64,000 nt of DNA from Streptococcus pluranimalium (GTDB lineage Bacteria > Bacillota > Bacilli > Lactobacillales > Streptococcaceae): assembly GCF_002953735.1 (NCBI RefSeq), contig NZ_CP025536.1, positions 998,001 to 1,062,000 on the forward strand. Reading direction: 5' to 3'. Position numbers and translations under genes: made by a program. Shown in pieces: positions 46,330 through 55,117 of the stretch (the stretch's first letter is position 1; each line of letters starts with the position of its first letter). The notes below the pieces were generated by a model. That model was not told the DNA's origin. It did not search any database and saw nothing but the letters and a program-made list of their open reading frames with translations.

Positions 46330-47658
46330 TCAAAGTGCATCAAACTTACTTTTCATAGTTGGATTCTGTCGAGTAAGCTTCTTAACAGAGACATCTTCCA
46401 ATTTATTATTAGCCAAACGCAGTTGATTTTCACTTGTTGTCAGGGCAGCTTTCACAGCTTCCATCCGCTTAATTGACTTATCAATCTCATCAATAGCCTT
46501 TTGAAAATTCTTACTAGCAGATTGGTAATTTTTAGAAAAAGCTGTTTTAAATACATTTAAATCTTCTTCAAAATGTGTAATATCAATGTGTTGCTCTTTA
46601 ACAATAGCTAATTCTTGTTTGTATTTTAAAGAATTTAAAGCTGCATTTCTCAGTAAAGTAATAATGGGGATGAAGAACTGGGGCCGTACGACATACATTT
46701 TCGGGTATTGATAAGAGACATCAACGATACCATTGTTATAAAGTTCACTGTCCACTTCTAATAGTGATACTAAAACAGCATATTCACATTTTTTCTCACG
46801 CCGATCCTTATCCAATTCTTTAAAAAAATGTTCATTTTTCTTTTTCGACGCTGTCTGATCAGCTTCGTTTTTCATTTCAAACATTATCGAAATAATCTCA
46901 ATGCCGTTTTCATCAAATTCTCGATAAATATAATCACCTTTTGATCCGGTTTTAGCGTCATTATCCTTAGAAAACTGTGCATTTGGAAAAGCTGTCATGC
47001 GTAAACGGTTAAATTCATATTCACAGTGTTGTTCTAGGCTTTCACCAATCATCTTTGTTGATTGTTTAGCTTTAAAATCTTTATAGTAAGCAATCAATTC
47101 ATCTTTTTGTGCTAACTCAGTCTGATGTTGACTAAGCAAAGATTGTTTATCTAGCTCTTTTTTCTGTTCTTGTAATACGAGCTGATTAGCCATTTGATCT
47201 TTTTCTTGCTGGATGGCATGCAAGGCTTCTTGCTTTTCTTTATCTTTTTCAAGGGATATTAAATTAATTTTTGCTTGTAATTCTTGATTCTCTTTATCTT
47301 TTTCAGATATTACTTGAGCTAAAGCTAAAGCATTGTCAGCAACTACTTTATCTAATTTTTGTTGTAGCTCGCTAATATCAGCATCCTTTTGTGACACTAC
47401 GGCCTGTAATTCGAGTGATTGATTTTGTTCAAAAGTTTCTATAGCATGCTTTAATCTCAAAATTTCTTGTTCTTTTTCTCCCACTTGAGTTTGCAATTCA
47501 TTTTTTAGCTGCTCTTCAATAAGACGTTTTTCAGACGAAACTCTCTCTAAAAGATCATGTTCAAATTCTTTGGTTCTCACTTGTTCTAACAACTGACTAT
47601 ATTCAGTCTCATTGATTGTAAAAATTGTTTGACAGTGAGGGCACTTTATTTCATTCAT
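46330..47658 (-). CDS. DUF2130 protein with zinc ribbon, coiled coil and nuclease-like domain
   Basis: The 442-residue protein begins with a half zinc ribbon (IKCPHCQTIF), continues with a long Glu/Gln/Lys-rich coiled coil from about 15 to 190, and ends in the DUF2130 domain. That domain holds GSKGDYIY and ISIMFEMKNEAD, an Asp...Glu-X-Lys arrangement like PD-(D/E)XK nucleases, near 230-260. The role of DUF2130 proteins is not established; they are widespread, and some sit beside restriction genes. An orphan HsdS-like gene lies upstream here, separated by about 60 bases. Confidence 0.75.
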   Translation of the reverse strand: MNEIKCPHCQTIFTINETEYSQLLEQVRTKEFEHDLLERVSSEKRLIEEQLKNELQTQVGEKEQEILRLKHAIETFEQNQSLELQAVVSQKDADISELQQKLDKVVADNALALAQVISEKDKENQELQAKINLISLEKDKEKQEALHAIQQEKDQMANQLVLQEQKKELDKQSLLSQHQTELAQKDELIAYYKDFKAKQSTKMIGESLEQHCEYEFNRLRMTAFPNAQFSKDNDAKTGSKGDYIYREFDENGIEIISIMFEMKNEADQTASKKKNEHFFKELDKDRREKKCEYAVLVSLLEVDSELYNNGIVDVSYQYPKMYVVRPQFFIPIITLLRNAALNSLKYKQELAIVKEQHIDITHFEEDLNVFKTAFSKNYQSASKNFQKAIDEIDKSIKRMEAVKAALTTSENQLRLANNKLEDVSVKKLTRQNPTMKSKFDAL

Positions 47659-47720
47659 TTCAAACTCCTTGATAAAGTATAATGCTTATTTTAGAACAGC
47701 AATATCACTTACTGGCTTTC

Positions 47721-48290
47721 CTATTTTGGGAATAATGTTCGCTTAACCTCATCCTCTATATATTGCCATTCTTGATTGGCTCTTTCCAATTTTCGTTGAT
47801 AATCAGCCTGCCCTCTCAAATAGCGACTTATCGCATAATCTTGCTTGACTAGTGGTATCATGGGTATCGATATCCCAGCAATATCGCTCGTTGATAAATT
47901 CATAACAGACTTGCCACGATCTGTTTCCATCAATAACTTCCGACCAGTTTCTGTCTCAAAAAATAATTTCAGATAATATCCTCTGACCTTAGAAGAGGGA
48001 CGGATAATTGTGAAATTAGATGAAGCTACCACTGGCTTGTTTTGTTCTTCAAAAATTGCTAATTTTAACTGAGTTCCTTTTGATGAGATCAAAAGATCAC
48101 CAGACTTTAAATAGTATTTCAAAACTAATGATTCTTTTTCATCATAGGATTTTAGTTGATCATAATCAATAATACCATTTTGAACATCTACAATATTAAT
48201 AACAGCAATCCTATCTCCCTCAGCCTTAGAAGGAACTGCCCTCCCTTTAAAGATAGTTGCAATGTCTTCCAAAATCAAACTATGCTGCAA
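47721..48290 (-). CDS. Orphan type I restriction specificity (HsdS) half-subunit
   Basis: The 189-residue protein resembles one target-recognition domain plus one coiled conserved region of HsdS: LEDIATIFKGRAVP at the start, LKSGDLLISSKGTQLKLAIFE near 62-82, MNLSTSDIAGISIPMIPL near 130-147 and a closing helix YQRKLERANQEWQ. Complete HsdS has two such units in about 400 residues. No hsdM or hsdR is present. Start chosen at the TTG at 48290, after GGAGGG at 48297-48302. It may be a decayed remnant or a free specificity half used by a type I system elsewhere. Confidence 0.75.
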   Translation of the reverse strand: MQHSLILEDIATIFKGRAVPSKAEGDRIAVINIVDVQNGIIDYDQLKSYDEKESLVLKYYLKSGDLLISSKGTQLKLAIFEEQNKPVVASSNFTIIRPSSKVRGYYLKLFFETETGRKLLMETDRGKSVMNLSTSDIAGISIPMIPLVKQDYAISRYLRGQADYQRKLERANQEWQYIEDEVKRTLFPK

Positions 48291-48367
48291 ATTATTCCCT
48301 CCATCCTGCAAAGATATTTTTTTAAATCTATCATTAGTATTTTAATACAAAATAACTTTTTTAACAA

Positions 48368-48590
48368 GTAAAAAGAGGCTAGGAAAAAATCCCTGCCTTT
48401 TTAGGTTATTTAGTTAGATAAGTAGGACGCAGTGATTGAGTAGATTTAAAGCACTGTTATGATTAGCTTTTACACCCCGACTCAACTGTGCGGAGGTGGG
48501 AGTAAAACGGTCAGGATAGACCGTTTTAGCCCGCACCTAGAAATAAAAGAGTGAGGGAAATCGAACTCTTCGAGTTACCGAATTTTGTTC
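48368..48590 (+). repeat. Intergenic repeat family, copy C
   Basis: The copy opens with a GAGGCTAGGA...TCCCTGCC hairpin flanked by A- and T-runs (48372-48402), then GGACGCAGTGATTGAG as in copies A and B. Later parts, GTGCGGAGGTGGG and GGGAAATCGAACTCTT, match the end of copy B. An internal hairpin AAAACGGTC-AGGATA-GACCGTTTT lies at 48508-48531. It fills the gap between the BusR-like gene and the HsdS-like gene. No open frame. Confidence 0.55.
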
Positions 48591-48605
48591 CCCCTTCCTA
48601 TCTCC

Positions 48606-49250
48606 TTATAATCCTACATTGAGATTAAAAAGATTTTTCAGTCTAGAATAAGCCAAATCATCACCTACAAAAAAGATATGATCCCCTGGCTCAAGAACTG
48701 CATATGGACTAGGTGATAACAGCAGTATTCCTTCATGCTCAATACCAACAATCGTCGCTCCCGTTTGATGCCATATATTTAAGTCACGAATAGATTCCCC
48801 CAAGTGACTTGCTGATTCTGTCAAAATAATTTCATAAGGTGTAAATGGGTATTTTCGACTAACAGACTGGCTCTGCAACAAATACTCATCAACTAAATCT
48901 GTTAGTGACTCTAGCTCATCGACTTGTTTTTTAATGTTTTCACGAATCTTATTCTTTATCATTGCAATAGAATGTGTAGATTCATAATTTTTTAAAAAAT
49001 CTTCTGCTTTTTCTTTTGACAGTACGATAGCTCCGCTACCATGCTTCAAACTAACAATATGCATGTCAGCCAGAATATTTAAGCCTTTTCGTGCTGTTTC
49101 TGGTGAGACATTAAAGGTACTTGCTAATGTTGAGCGTGACTTCAGTTTTTCACCTACTTCATAGTCACCATCAGCAATCCGTTTGGCAACTGCGACAGCT
49201 ACTTGTTGATACTTAGAACTTCTAACTTCTGAATTAACACTTCGCATCAT
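48606..49250 (-). CDS. GntR-type regulator with RCK_C domain, BusR-like
   Basis: The 214-residue protein has a GntR winged helix (about 8-78; YQQVAVAVAKRIADGDYEVGEKL), a coiled linker, and a C-terminal RCK_C/TrkA-C domain ending EPGDHIFFVGDD. BusR, the c-di-AMP-sensing repressor of the BusA osmolyte transporter, has exactly this build. Here no transporter is next to it, so its target is elsewhere or different. Start taken at 49250 with GGAGG just upstream; a longer frame has no ribosome site. c-di-AMP binding is inferred from the domain. Confidence 0.8.
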   Translation of the reverse strand: MMRSVNSEVRSSKYQQVAVAVAKRIADGDYEVGEKLKSRSTLASTFNVSPETARKGLNILADMHIVSLKHGSGAIVLSKEKAEDFLKNYESTHSIAMIKNKIRENIKKQVDELESLTDLVDEYLLQSQSVSRKYPFTPYEIILTESASHLGESIRDLNIWHQTGATIVGIEHEGILLLSPSPYAVLEPGDHIFFVGDDLAYSRLKNLFNLNVGL

Positions 49251-49402
49251 TTTTTCCTCCGATTTGATTTTATCATCTTCCATCAGACTTGACAATACCG
49301 CAAAATATGTCCCCCCCATCTCGTTTACTCTAAGATGCTCTTCTGATGAATCTGAAAATAGATACAGATAATACCCTTACCCTCAGATTGTCATAATGTA
49401 TG

Positions 49403-49430
49403 CTAAAAAGGTTAGGATTTCTCCCAACCT
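49403..49430 (-). terminator. Terminator of the gls24 cluster
   Basis: GGTTGGGA and TCCTAACC (one G-T type pair) form a stem with a GAAA loop on the minus strand, followed by TTTTT, 20 bases after the last gene of the cluster. Confidence 0.88.
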
Positions 49431-49449
49431 TCCACCATCTAAGAATCAC

Positions 49450-50148
49450 TTAGTCAGCAACAACTACATCACTATCAACTGTAGCTGTATAAGTTACAGC
49501 TTCATCATCATTCGACATAGCTTCTTTGACTTGAGCTTTTTTTTCTGAAGCAAACTCTTTGGCTTGTTCAGTTTTTTCAGCTGTAAATTCCTTGGCTTCT
49601 ACTGCTTTCTCTGAGGCATACTCACGAGCTTCACCAGATTTCTCTGAAATATACTCACCAGCATTTTGCGCTGCTTCTTTCGTGCGTTCATAACCTGCTG
49701 ATGCTGCTTCTTTGGCACGTTCGTAACCAGCTGCTGTTGCTTCTTTGGCAGTTTCGTAGCCTGATTCAACACGATCTTGAAGTGTTACAGATGAAGCTTC
49801 ATATTCTTCACGAGTCATAACATCAACAACATTGACATTAACTTCAACAACTTTCAAATGTGTCATCACTTCAACATTTTGAGCTACAATAGCCTTGATA
49901 CCTTCAGCGATTGCAGGGATGTCTTTTCCATACTCAACAATAACGTCAAGATCAGTTGCAACTTCTTCTTTTCCGACTTCAACATTAACACCGGTAGTCA
50001 CATCATCAGAGTTTACCAGCTTATCCTTGACATTAGAGAAGAATCCACCACTGACAGCCAAAAGACCTTCGATATTTTCAAGAGCATGTCCAACAATTTT
50101 TTGGATCACTTTTTCATCATAAGTTACTGTGCTTTTAATTTCTGTCAT
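49450..50148 (-). CDS. Asp23/Gls24 family stress protein with C-terminal helical repeats
   Basis: The 232-residue protein has an Asp23/Gls24 domain (about 1-125; VIQKIVGHALENIEGLLAVSGGFF) followed by a charged tail of 11-residue repeats such as AAGYERAKEAA and ASEKAVEAKEF from about 130 to 215. The tail resembles amphipathic LEA-like repeats that coat membranes. Asp23 family proteins bind the AmaP anchor at the membrane and help with envelope stress. It is the last gene of the six-gene cluster. The tail is absent from the shorter paralogue at 50404. Confidence 0.9.
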   Translation of the reverse strand: MTEIKSTVTYDEKVIQKIVGHALENIEGLLAVSGGFFSNVKDKLVNSDDVTTGVNVEVGKEEVATDLDVIVEYGKDIPAIAEGIKAIVAQNVEVMTHLKVVEVNVNVVDVMTREEYEASSVTLQDRVESGYETAKEATAAGYERAKEAASAGYERTKEAAQNAGEYISEKSGEAREYASEKAVEAKEFTAEKTEQAKEFASEKKAQVKEAMSNDDEAVTYTATVDSDVVVAD

Positions 50149-50172
50149 TATGTTACCTGTTTCTAAATATGA

Positions 50173-50367
50173 TTAATTATTTTTAAGACCGTCAATAGCG
50201 CCCTTTACGGTATCTTTTGCGTCAGCAATTTTTTCTTTAACGCTACCAGATGCTTTCTCGGCTTTACCTTCAGTTTCTGTACGCTTATCACCAGTCACTT
50301 TTCCAAGACCTTCTTTAACACTACCAGAAACTTTTTCTACTTTTGCATCAAATTTTTCTTCAGACAT
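50173..50367 (-). CDS. CsbD-family small stress protein
   Basis: A 64-residue, highly charged protein made of a CsbD domain. Two near-repeats, [19 protein letters not shown] and [19 protein letters not shown], show an internal duplication. CsbD proteins are abundant in stress and stationary phase, but their molecular role is unknown. It sits between two Gls24 paralogues with an AGGAGG ribosome site, so it belongs to the same stress regulon. Confidence 0.88.
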   Translation of the reverse strand: MSEEKFDAKVEKVSGSVKEGLGKVTGDKRTETEGKAEKASGSVKEKIADAKDTVKGAIDGLKNN

Positions 50368-50403
50368 CTTACTTCCTCCTAAGGATAAAAACTGACTAAC
50401 TAC

Positions 50404-50940
50404 TTATTTTACGCGTGGCTCACGTTGTTCCTGAACACGATCAACACCATGGCTTACCGCACCTTTGGCATTATCGTATTGATTTGAAACAAAGTCACTA
50501 GTTGCCTGAGCACCACTTGCTACACGATCTTGTAGAGAAACTGAATCAGCTTCATGTTGTGCACGTGTTTTAATATCAACAACATTTACGTTCACTTCAA
50601 CTACTTCGAGGTCAGTCATCTTTGTGATTTCTTCTTCAACAACTTTTTTAATTTGATCAAAGATTGTTGGAACGTGTTGTTGGTATTCTACAACAGCATC
50701 TAAATCAACTGCTACTTGTTTCGTACCCACTTCAACATTGACACCGTCAGTAACGTTGTTCGTATTAACCAATTTTTCTTTGATATTTGAGAAGAAACCA
50801 CCATTGATAGCAAGTAAACCATTAACGTGTTCAACTGCAAGACCTACAATTTTTTCAATAACTTTGTCTTCATATGTCAACTGCCCACGAATTGCTTTTG
50901 GATCAACTGGATTGTTGTTTACTGAAATGTTTTCTACCAT
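50404..50940 (-). CDS. Asp23/Gls24 family stress protein
   Basis: A 178-residue paralogue of the protein at 49450, with the same Asp23/Gls24 domain (VIEKIVGLAVEHVNGLLAINGGFF near 28-51) and a short basic tail. The two share about half of their residues over the domain. In Enterococcus and Lactobacillus, Gls24 proteins are induced on glucose starvation and bile stress. It is encoded directly after the AmaP and DUF2273 membrane genes, which suggests it is recruited to the membrane by AmaP. Confidence 0.92.
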   Translation of the reverse strand: MVENISVNNNPVDPKAIRGQLTYEDKVIEKIVGLAVEHVNGLLAINGGFFSNIKEKLVNTNNVTDGVNVEVGTKQVAVDLDAVVEYQQHVPTIFDQIKKVVEEEITKMTDLEVVEVNVNVVDIKTRAQHEADSVSLQDRVASGAQATSDFVSNQYDNAKGAVSHGVDRVQEQREPRVK

Positions 50941-50984
50941 AATAGTACCTCTTTCTAAAATGTTAAGAATAATATTTTGTTAAC

Positions 50985-51176
50985 TTATTTAAAGTTCTCT
51001 AAAAAACGATCAATCAAACCTGTTTGTTCGGCATAATAAGCAGCATAGCTACCAGCAACAACCAAAATAAGAATGAATAATGTTTTAAAGAAACCAAATG
51101 TCACTAGTAGAAGCGCTAAGAAGAAAGCTATCCCTCCACCAATGATGGGGTATTTATATTTTTCAACTATTTCCAT
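50985..51176 (-). CDS. Small DUF2273 membrane protein
   Basis: A 63-residue protein with two adjoining membrane segments (about 9-27 and 30-47) and a short charged tail, matching DUF2273. These are found only beside amaP and asp23 genes and are thought to be part of the same membrane complex. Short 9-45-base gaps tie it to its neighbours. Confidence 0.87.
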   Translation of the reverse strand: MEIVEKYKYPIIGGGIAFFLALLLVTFGFFKTLFILILVVAGSYAAYYAEQTGLIDRFLENFK

Positions 51177-51185
51177 ACGACACTC

Positions 51186-51755
51186 CTACTCTACACGACC
51201 TGTTTTGAGTGTTTTTTCCTCAACAACATCTTTGACTTTCACATTAAAGTCTACATCATGCTCGATACCGAAGAAAGCTTTCAAACCTGTTTCAACATCC
51301 TTTTTGAGTTGTTCAGTATTTGCGATAACTTTCGTTCTAGGAACAACCTGCCCTTTAACATCAACCTTAAATTTCTTTTTATAAAGATGAGCTGTTACCT
51401 TAGGGTTTTTCATCAAACCTTCTGATTCAACAAGGCTCTTCACGTAACCTTCTACGGCTGATTTTTTTAGCTTCAATTTTCCTTGTTTATCTTGTAATTC
51501 TACTTCACTATAACGACGTGGGAAGAATAAAATAACAAGAATAGTTACTAAAACAAGAACAAACAAGATAGTAGCGGCCCACAAGAGATATTGAGCTAGT
51601 ATTTCCCTAAAGAAAACTGTTGGGCGATAGTCAACAGGAAGCCATGAGAAGGCTTGTAGGTTCAAGAACCTTTGATTAAGAACGATGACATTACCAAGTA
51701 TTGTGAGGAGCACTAAGCCAATAAGGCTATAGAAAATTTTCAATCCTTTTGCCAT
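51186..51755 (-). CDS. amaP: Alkaline-shock membrane anchor protein AmaP
   Basis: The 189-residue protein has two membrane helices (about 7-27 and 52-75) and a cytoplasmic C-terminal domain with EGYVKSLVESEGLMKNPKV. In Staphylococcus AmaP anchors Asp23 at the cell envelope. Here its gene stands between a GlsB-type membrane gene and DUF2273, followed by the Gls24 paralogues, so the same anchor complex is likely. Confidence 0.9.
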   Translation of the reverse strand: MAKGLKIFYSLIGLVLLTILGNVIVLNQRFLNLQAFSWLPVDYRPTVFFREILAQYLLWAATILFVLVLVTILVILFFPRRYSEVELQDKQGKLKLKKSAVEGYVKSLVESEGLMKNPKVTAHLYKKKFKVDVKGQVVPRTKVIANTEQLKKDVETGLKAFFGIEHDVDFNVKVKDVVEEKTLKTGRVE

Positions 51756-51773
51756 AACGTCTCCTTTATAAAA

Positions 51774-52022
51774 TTATTTTGTTTTTGAAATTACAAATGA
51801 TACAACAATAACAACGATAACCGCACCAATAATTGATGGAATAAGTGCCATACCAGCAAGACTAGGACCCCAAGCACCAAATAGAGCTTGTCCGACCCAT
51901 GAACCAGCAATACCAGCTAAGATATTAGCGATCCAACCCATAGAACCACCTTTTTTAGTGATTGCTCCAGCAACAAGACCAATAAGTGCTCCAACGATAA
52001 GTGACCAAATAAATGAAATCAT
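51774..52022 (-). CDS. glsB: GlsB/YeaQ/YmgE family stress membrane protein
   Basis: An 82-residue protein with three membrane segments and glycine-rich packing, GLVAGAITKKGGSMGWIANIL near 15-35 and GIAGSWVGQALFGAWG near 38-53. The family is called transglycosylase-associated or GlsB. It is the first gene of the cluster and follows a leader of about 229 bases with a candidate cre site and several palindromes. Confidence 0.9.
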   Translation of the reverse strand: MISFIWSLIVGALIGLVAGAITKKGGSMGWIANILAGIAGSWVGQALFGAWGPSLAGMALIPSIIGAVIVVIVVSFVISKTK

Positions 52023-52066
52023 AAGATATAACCTTTCTATATTCAGAACTCAATAGAGTTAAACTG

Positions 52067-52086
52067 GATACTTTTTTAAAAGTATC
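52067..52086. repeat. 20-bp near-perfect palindrome in the gls24 leader
   Basis: GATACTTTTTTAAAAGTATC has 9-bp inverted arms around TT. It lies 45-65 bases before glsB. It may be an operator or an RNA hairpin; no T-tract in the right place for a terminator. The half-site GATACTTT also occurs in the palindrome at 21309. Confidence 0.5.
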
Positions 52087-52097
52087 TAAACAATTTT

Positions 52098-52132
52098 AAA
52101 ATAATTTCTCTCGAGAAACGGTCAAAGTGACC
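52098..52132 (-). promoter_or_regulatory. Possible second gls24 promoter with palindromic spacer
   Basis: On the minus strand TTGACC (52120-52125) and TATTTT (52098-52103) are 16 bases apart. The spacer holds the palindrome TTTCTC-TC-GAGAAA (52105-52118), and the -35 is inside a second one, GGTCA-AAG-TGACC (52120-52132). This is a typical repressor layout, but the -10 is weak. Confidence 0.35.
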
Positions 52133-52186
52133 ATTTATAAATTAAATAATCGTGTATAGTTTCATAATAGAATTTTTGATGAAACA

Positions 52187-52201
52187 AAGAAAACGTTCTC
52201 T
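52187..52201. promoter_or_regulatory. Candidate cre (CcpA) site in the gls24 leader
   Basis: AAGAAAACGTTCTCT matches the cre pattern WTGNAANCGNWNNCW with one mismatch. It lies about 50-64 bases after the predicted P1 start, a road-block position that would link the cluster to glucose supply. Confidence 0.45.
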
Positions 52202-52257
52202 ATGTTTATAAATCAGCATTCTCAAAACTAACCACATTTCATTTAATTTATATTGTT

Positions 52258-52285
52258 ATTATACACTATTGCAGTAAAAATTCAA
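52258..52285 (-). promoter_or_regulatory. Main promoter (P1) of the gls24 cluster
   Basis: TTGAAT (52280-52285) and TATAAT (52258-52263) are 16 bases apart on the minus strand with TG just before the -10. The leader to glsB would be about 229 bases. The rest of the 52286-52529 gap is AT-rich and shows no supported gene. Confidence 0.7.
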
Positions 52286-52529
52286 CTAGTTTGCTCTATT
52301 TTCAAAAACTTTTTTCAAAATTTTTAATATTCTATGAAAAAGTTGCTTTTCTTTCTATTAATAATGTTATGTCATTCCTCTCACCTTCCGTGAAAAGACA
52401 CCCGATCAAAGCCCTGTTATCTTTATATCACAATCCTGTGGAAATCTTTGCCCCTTCTTACAACTATTATAAGCGCTTTCATTTCAAAAGTCTACTTCCT
52501 TTCTTAATCTTATGTAAAATGTTCGTTTT

Positions 52530-52570
52530 TTTAATAGAAAAAGAACCTGGTAACATACCAGATTCTTTGA
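52530..52570 (-). terminator. Terminator of pcrA
   Basis: AAAGAATCTGGTA and TACCAGGTTCTTT pair around a 3-base loop on the minus strand, followed by TTCTATTAAAAAAA. It begins close to the pcrA stop. Confidence 0.85.
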
Positions 52571-52575
52571 TAACT

Positions 52576-54879
52576 CTATTTTTTCTCTATCGGGGCTACA
52601 GCTGCTAATAGTTTTTTTAAGCCAATCTCTGGAAATTTGATTTTCAATTCCTGAGTCGATCCCGAACCTGAAACTTCAAGAACAGTACCTTCTCCCCACT
52701 TTTTATGAAGGGCAATATCTCCAATTTGCCAATCAACAGATTCTGATTTTGCTTGGCTTGATTTACCAAATGGTAACGGTCCTTTGCTTACTATAGAGGA
52801 TTGTGATGCAGACCGAGGTTGTGCTTGAGACTTCCTCTCTTGAAGAGCTTGAGATAAACTCATTCCTTGACCAAATTGAGTAGGTTGATTTTTGGTATAT
52901 TTGATACCAAATGATGAATTGGCTGGTCTTGCCAAGCCTTGATATTGAAGAAGATCATCTGAAATCTCTCTGAGAAAGCGTGTTGGACGGTTATAAGACG
53001 TTTTACCAAAGAGAGTTCGTGTATTAGCATTGGTCATAAAGAGCACTTCTTCCGCACGGGTAATCCCTACATAGGCTAAACGACGTTCTTCTTCTAATTC
53101 ATCTGGGTCTTCTGCGGCACGAGACAATGGAAAGACACCTTCCTCCATACCAATCAAGAAAACAACAGGGAATTCCAAGCCTTTGGCAGCATGAAGGGTC
53201 ATCAAGGTTACTTCTGCAGCTTCTTCTTTGCCATCATCCGTATCTGCTATTAGGGCCAAATCATTGAGAAAACGACCAAGTTTATCAATGCCAGATTCAT
53301 CTTCAGGACCATCTTCGTTAGTTTCATCAAAGTTTTTGGTGACTGAGAGAAACTCTTCAATATTTTCAATACGAGCCTGACTTTCTAGAGTATTCTGCAA
53401 TTGTAAAGCCTCTAGGTAGCCAGATTTTTCCAAAACAGCTTCAACCAACTCAGTGATACTGTACTTATCTAAGTTAGCACGAAGATTTAAGAGCAGATTG
53501 GCTAAATCCCAAACTGCCTGGGCAGCTTTTCCTTTGACACCTGACAACATGATTTGCTCGGACGCATCAAGAAGGCTCATGTTTTGCGTATTAGCAAAGG
53601 TACGAATTTTTTCAAGAGTACCAGGTCCAACTCCTCGTTTAGGTTCATTGACGATACGCTCATAAGAAATATTATCCGCCGTATTAGCAATAACATTCAA
53701 ATAAGAAATAACATCACGAATTTCCTTACGGCTGTAGAACTTGGTGCCACCAACCATAGTGTAAGGAATGTTAGATTTGAGTAGTGCTTCTTCAATGGTA
53801 CGGGACTGAGCATTCGTACGATAAAGAACGGCAAAATCTTTAAAATTTTTGCCCATTTCACGCGCCATGTTTGAAATAGTTGACGCAACAAAGACGGCTT
53901 CATCCTGCTCATTATTAGCACGATAATAAACTAACTGCTCACCATCAGCATTCTGTGTCCAAAGTTTTTTGGGACGACGATTTCGGTTGTTATTAATGAC
54001 CTCATTGGCAGCTTGAAGAATTTTCTTGGTCGAACGGTAATTTTCCTCGAGTAAGACTACCTTAGCTTGCGGATAATCTTTTTCAAAGTCCAAGATATTT
54101 TGCATATCAGCGCCACGCCAGCCGTAGATAGACTGATCAGCATCCCCAACCACACAGATATTTTTGAAACGAGAAGCCAGTAATTTAACGAGTTGATACT
54201 GTGCATGGTTGGTATCTTGATACTCGTCGACGTGGATATACTGATAGCGTTGTTGGTAGTAGGCAAGCACATCAGGATTTTGATCAAAAAGACGCAAAGT
54301 CATCATGATCAAATCATCAAAATCCATGGACTCAGAACGACGTAACTCTTCCTGATAAGCCTTATAACATTTGGCAACGATCTGCGTGTACATATCGCCA
54401 GCCTGCATCTCATAAGCCTTCTCATCTAATAAATCATTCTTAGCGTTTGAAATAGTCCCCAAAATTGATCGTTCATTCCAATTTTTAGGATCTAAATTAA
54501 GATTTTTGAGAATCCTTTTCATCAGAGTCCGTTGCTCACCAGGGTCAACGATGGTAAAGTTGCGGTTGTAGCCAATATGATCAGCTTCGCGACGCAAAAT
54601 ACGCACACACATCGAGTGGAAAGTTGCAATCAGAGTATCCTGAGTTGCTGGATTTAGCGCCATAGCACGTTCTCTCATCTCACGCGCCGCCTTATTGGTA
54701 AAGGTGATAGCGAGGATATTCCAAGGATTCACATATTTTTCATCAATTAAGTAAGCGATACGATGGGTCAAAACACGTGTTTTACCCGACCCTGCTCCCG
54801 CCATAATTAAAAGCGGTCCTTCTGTAGTCTGCACCGCTTCTGCCTGACGATCATTCATTCCATTTAATAAAGGATTCAT
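52576..54879 (-). CDS. pcrA: ATP-dependent DNA helicase PcrA
   Basis: PcrA is the essential Gram-positive UvrD-type 3'-5' helicase for repair, removal of RecA and rolling-circle replication. The 767 residues carry the SF1A motifs in order: [12 protein letters not shown] (27-38), [55 protein letters not shown] and [13 protein letters not shown]. The C-terminal 70 residues form the RNA-polymerase-binding Tudor-like domain ([15 protein letters not shown]). It follows a small membrane-protein gene. Confidence 0.96.
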   Translation of the reverse strand: MNPLLNGMNDRQAEAVQTTEGPLLIMAGAGSGKTRVLTHRIAYLIDEKYVNPWNILAITFTNKAAREMRERAMALNPATQDTLIATFHSMCVRILRREADHIGYNRNFTIVDPGEQRTLMKRILKNLNLDPKNWNERSILGTISNAKNDLLDEKAYEMQAGDMYTQIVAKCYKAYQEELRRSESMDFDDLIMMTLRLFDQNPDVLAYYQQRYQYIHVDEYQDTNHAQYQLVKLLASRFKNICVVGDADQSIYGWRGADMQNILDFEKDYPQAKVVLLEENYRSTKKILQAANEVINNNRNRRPKKLWTQNADGEQLVYYRANNEQDEAVFVASTISNMAREMGKNFKDFAVLYRTNAQSRTIEEALLKSNIPYTMVGGTKFYSRKEIRDVISYLNVIANTADNISYERIVNEPKRGVGPGTLEKIRTFANTQNMSLLDASEQIMLSGVKGKAAQAVWDLANLLLNLRANLDKYSITELVEAVLEKSGYLEALQLQNTLESQARIENIEEFLSVTKNFDETNEDGPEDESGIDKLGRFLNDLALIADTDDGKEEAAEVTLMTLHAAKGLEFPVVFLIGMEEGVFPLSRAAEDPDELEEERRLAYVGITRAEEVLFMTNANTRTLFGKTSYNRPTRFLREISDDLLQYQGLARPANSSFGIKYTKNQPTQFGQGMSLSQALQERKSQAQPRSASQSSIVSKGPLPFGKSSQAKSESVDWQIGDIALHKKWGEGTVLEVSGSGSTQELKIKFPEIGLKKLLAAVAPIEKK

Positions 54880-54902
54880 AAAGTCCTCTTTCTTTTACAA
54901 AA

Positions 54903-55067
54903 TTACTTGTATTTATCTCTTTTATAGAGAGAATAAAAATAAAACGACAAAAGTGACGAAACGATGAAACTACCTATCCTTATTTCAGATGGAAAAATAA
55001 ATGATAAGATTAAAAATATCAAACCAATAAAAAGCATAACTACTGATAAAATAAGATTAATATTCAT
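54903..55067 (-). CDS. Small hydrophobic membrane protein, 54 residues (unrecognised)
   Basis: An open frame from ATG at 55067 to TAA at 54903, with a good GAGGAG ribosome site 7-8 bases before the start. The 54-residue protein, MNINLILSVVMLFIGLIFLI at the start, has one or two membrane segments (about 4-26 and 30-46) and a basic tail ending YKRDKYK. I know no family for it. It lies just upstream of pcrA in the same direction and may share its transcript. The ribosome site and membrane-like composition support it as real. Confidence 0.6.
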   Translation of the reverse strand: MNINLILSVVMLFIGLIFLILSFIFPSEIRIGSFIVSSLLSFYFYSLYKRDKYK

Positions 55068-55117
55068 GTTCTCACTCCTCTGTTACTTTGTTGTTTATAA
55101 TAACAATAATCAATAAC

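Noticed and set aside
48368..48590. Repeat copy C as a CRISPR array or tRNA remnant
   Set aside because: There are no regularly spaced direct repeats, and no cloverleaf; the hairpins are single.
49649..49760. Direct repeats inside the Gls24-like gene as a CRISPR or satellite
   Set aside because: They encode in-frame 11-residue protein repeats in an intact gene.
52291..52608. Open frame of 105 codons on the plus strand, opposite the pcrA end
   Set aside because: It has no ribosome site, runs through the pcrA terminator, and its composition matches translated AT-rich spacer.
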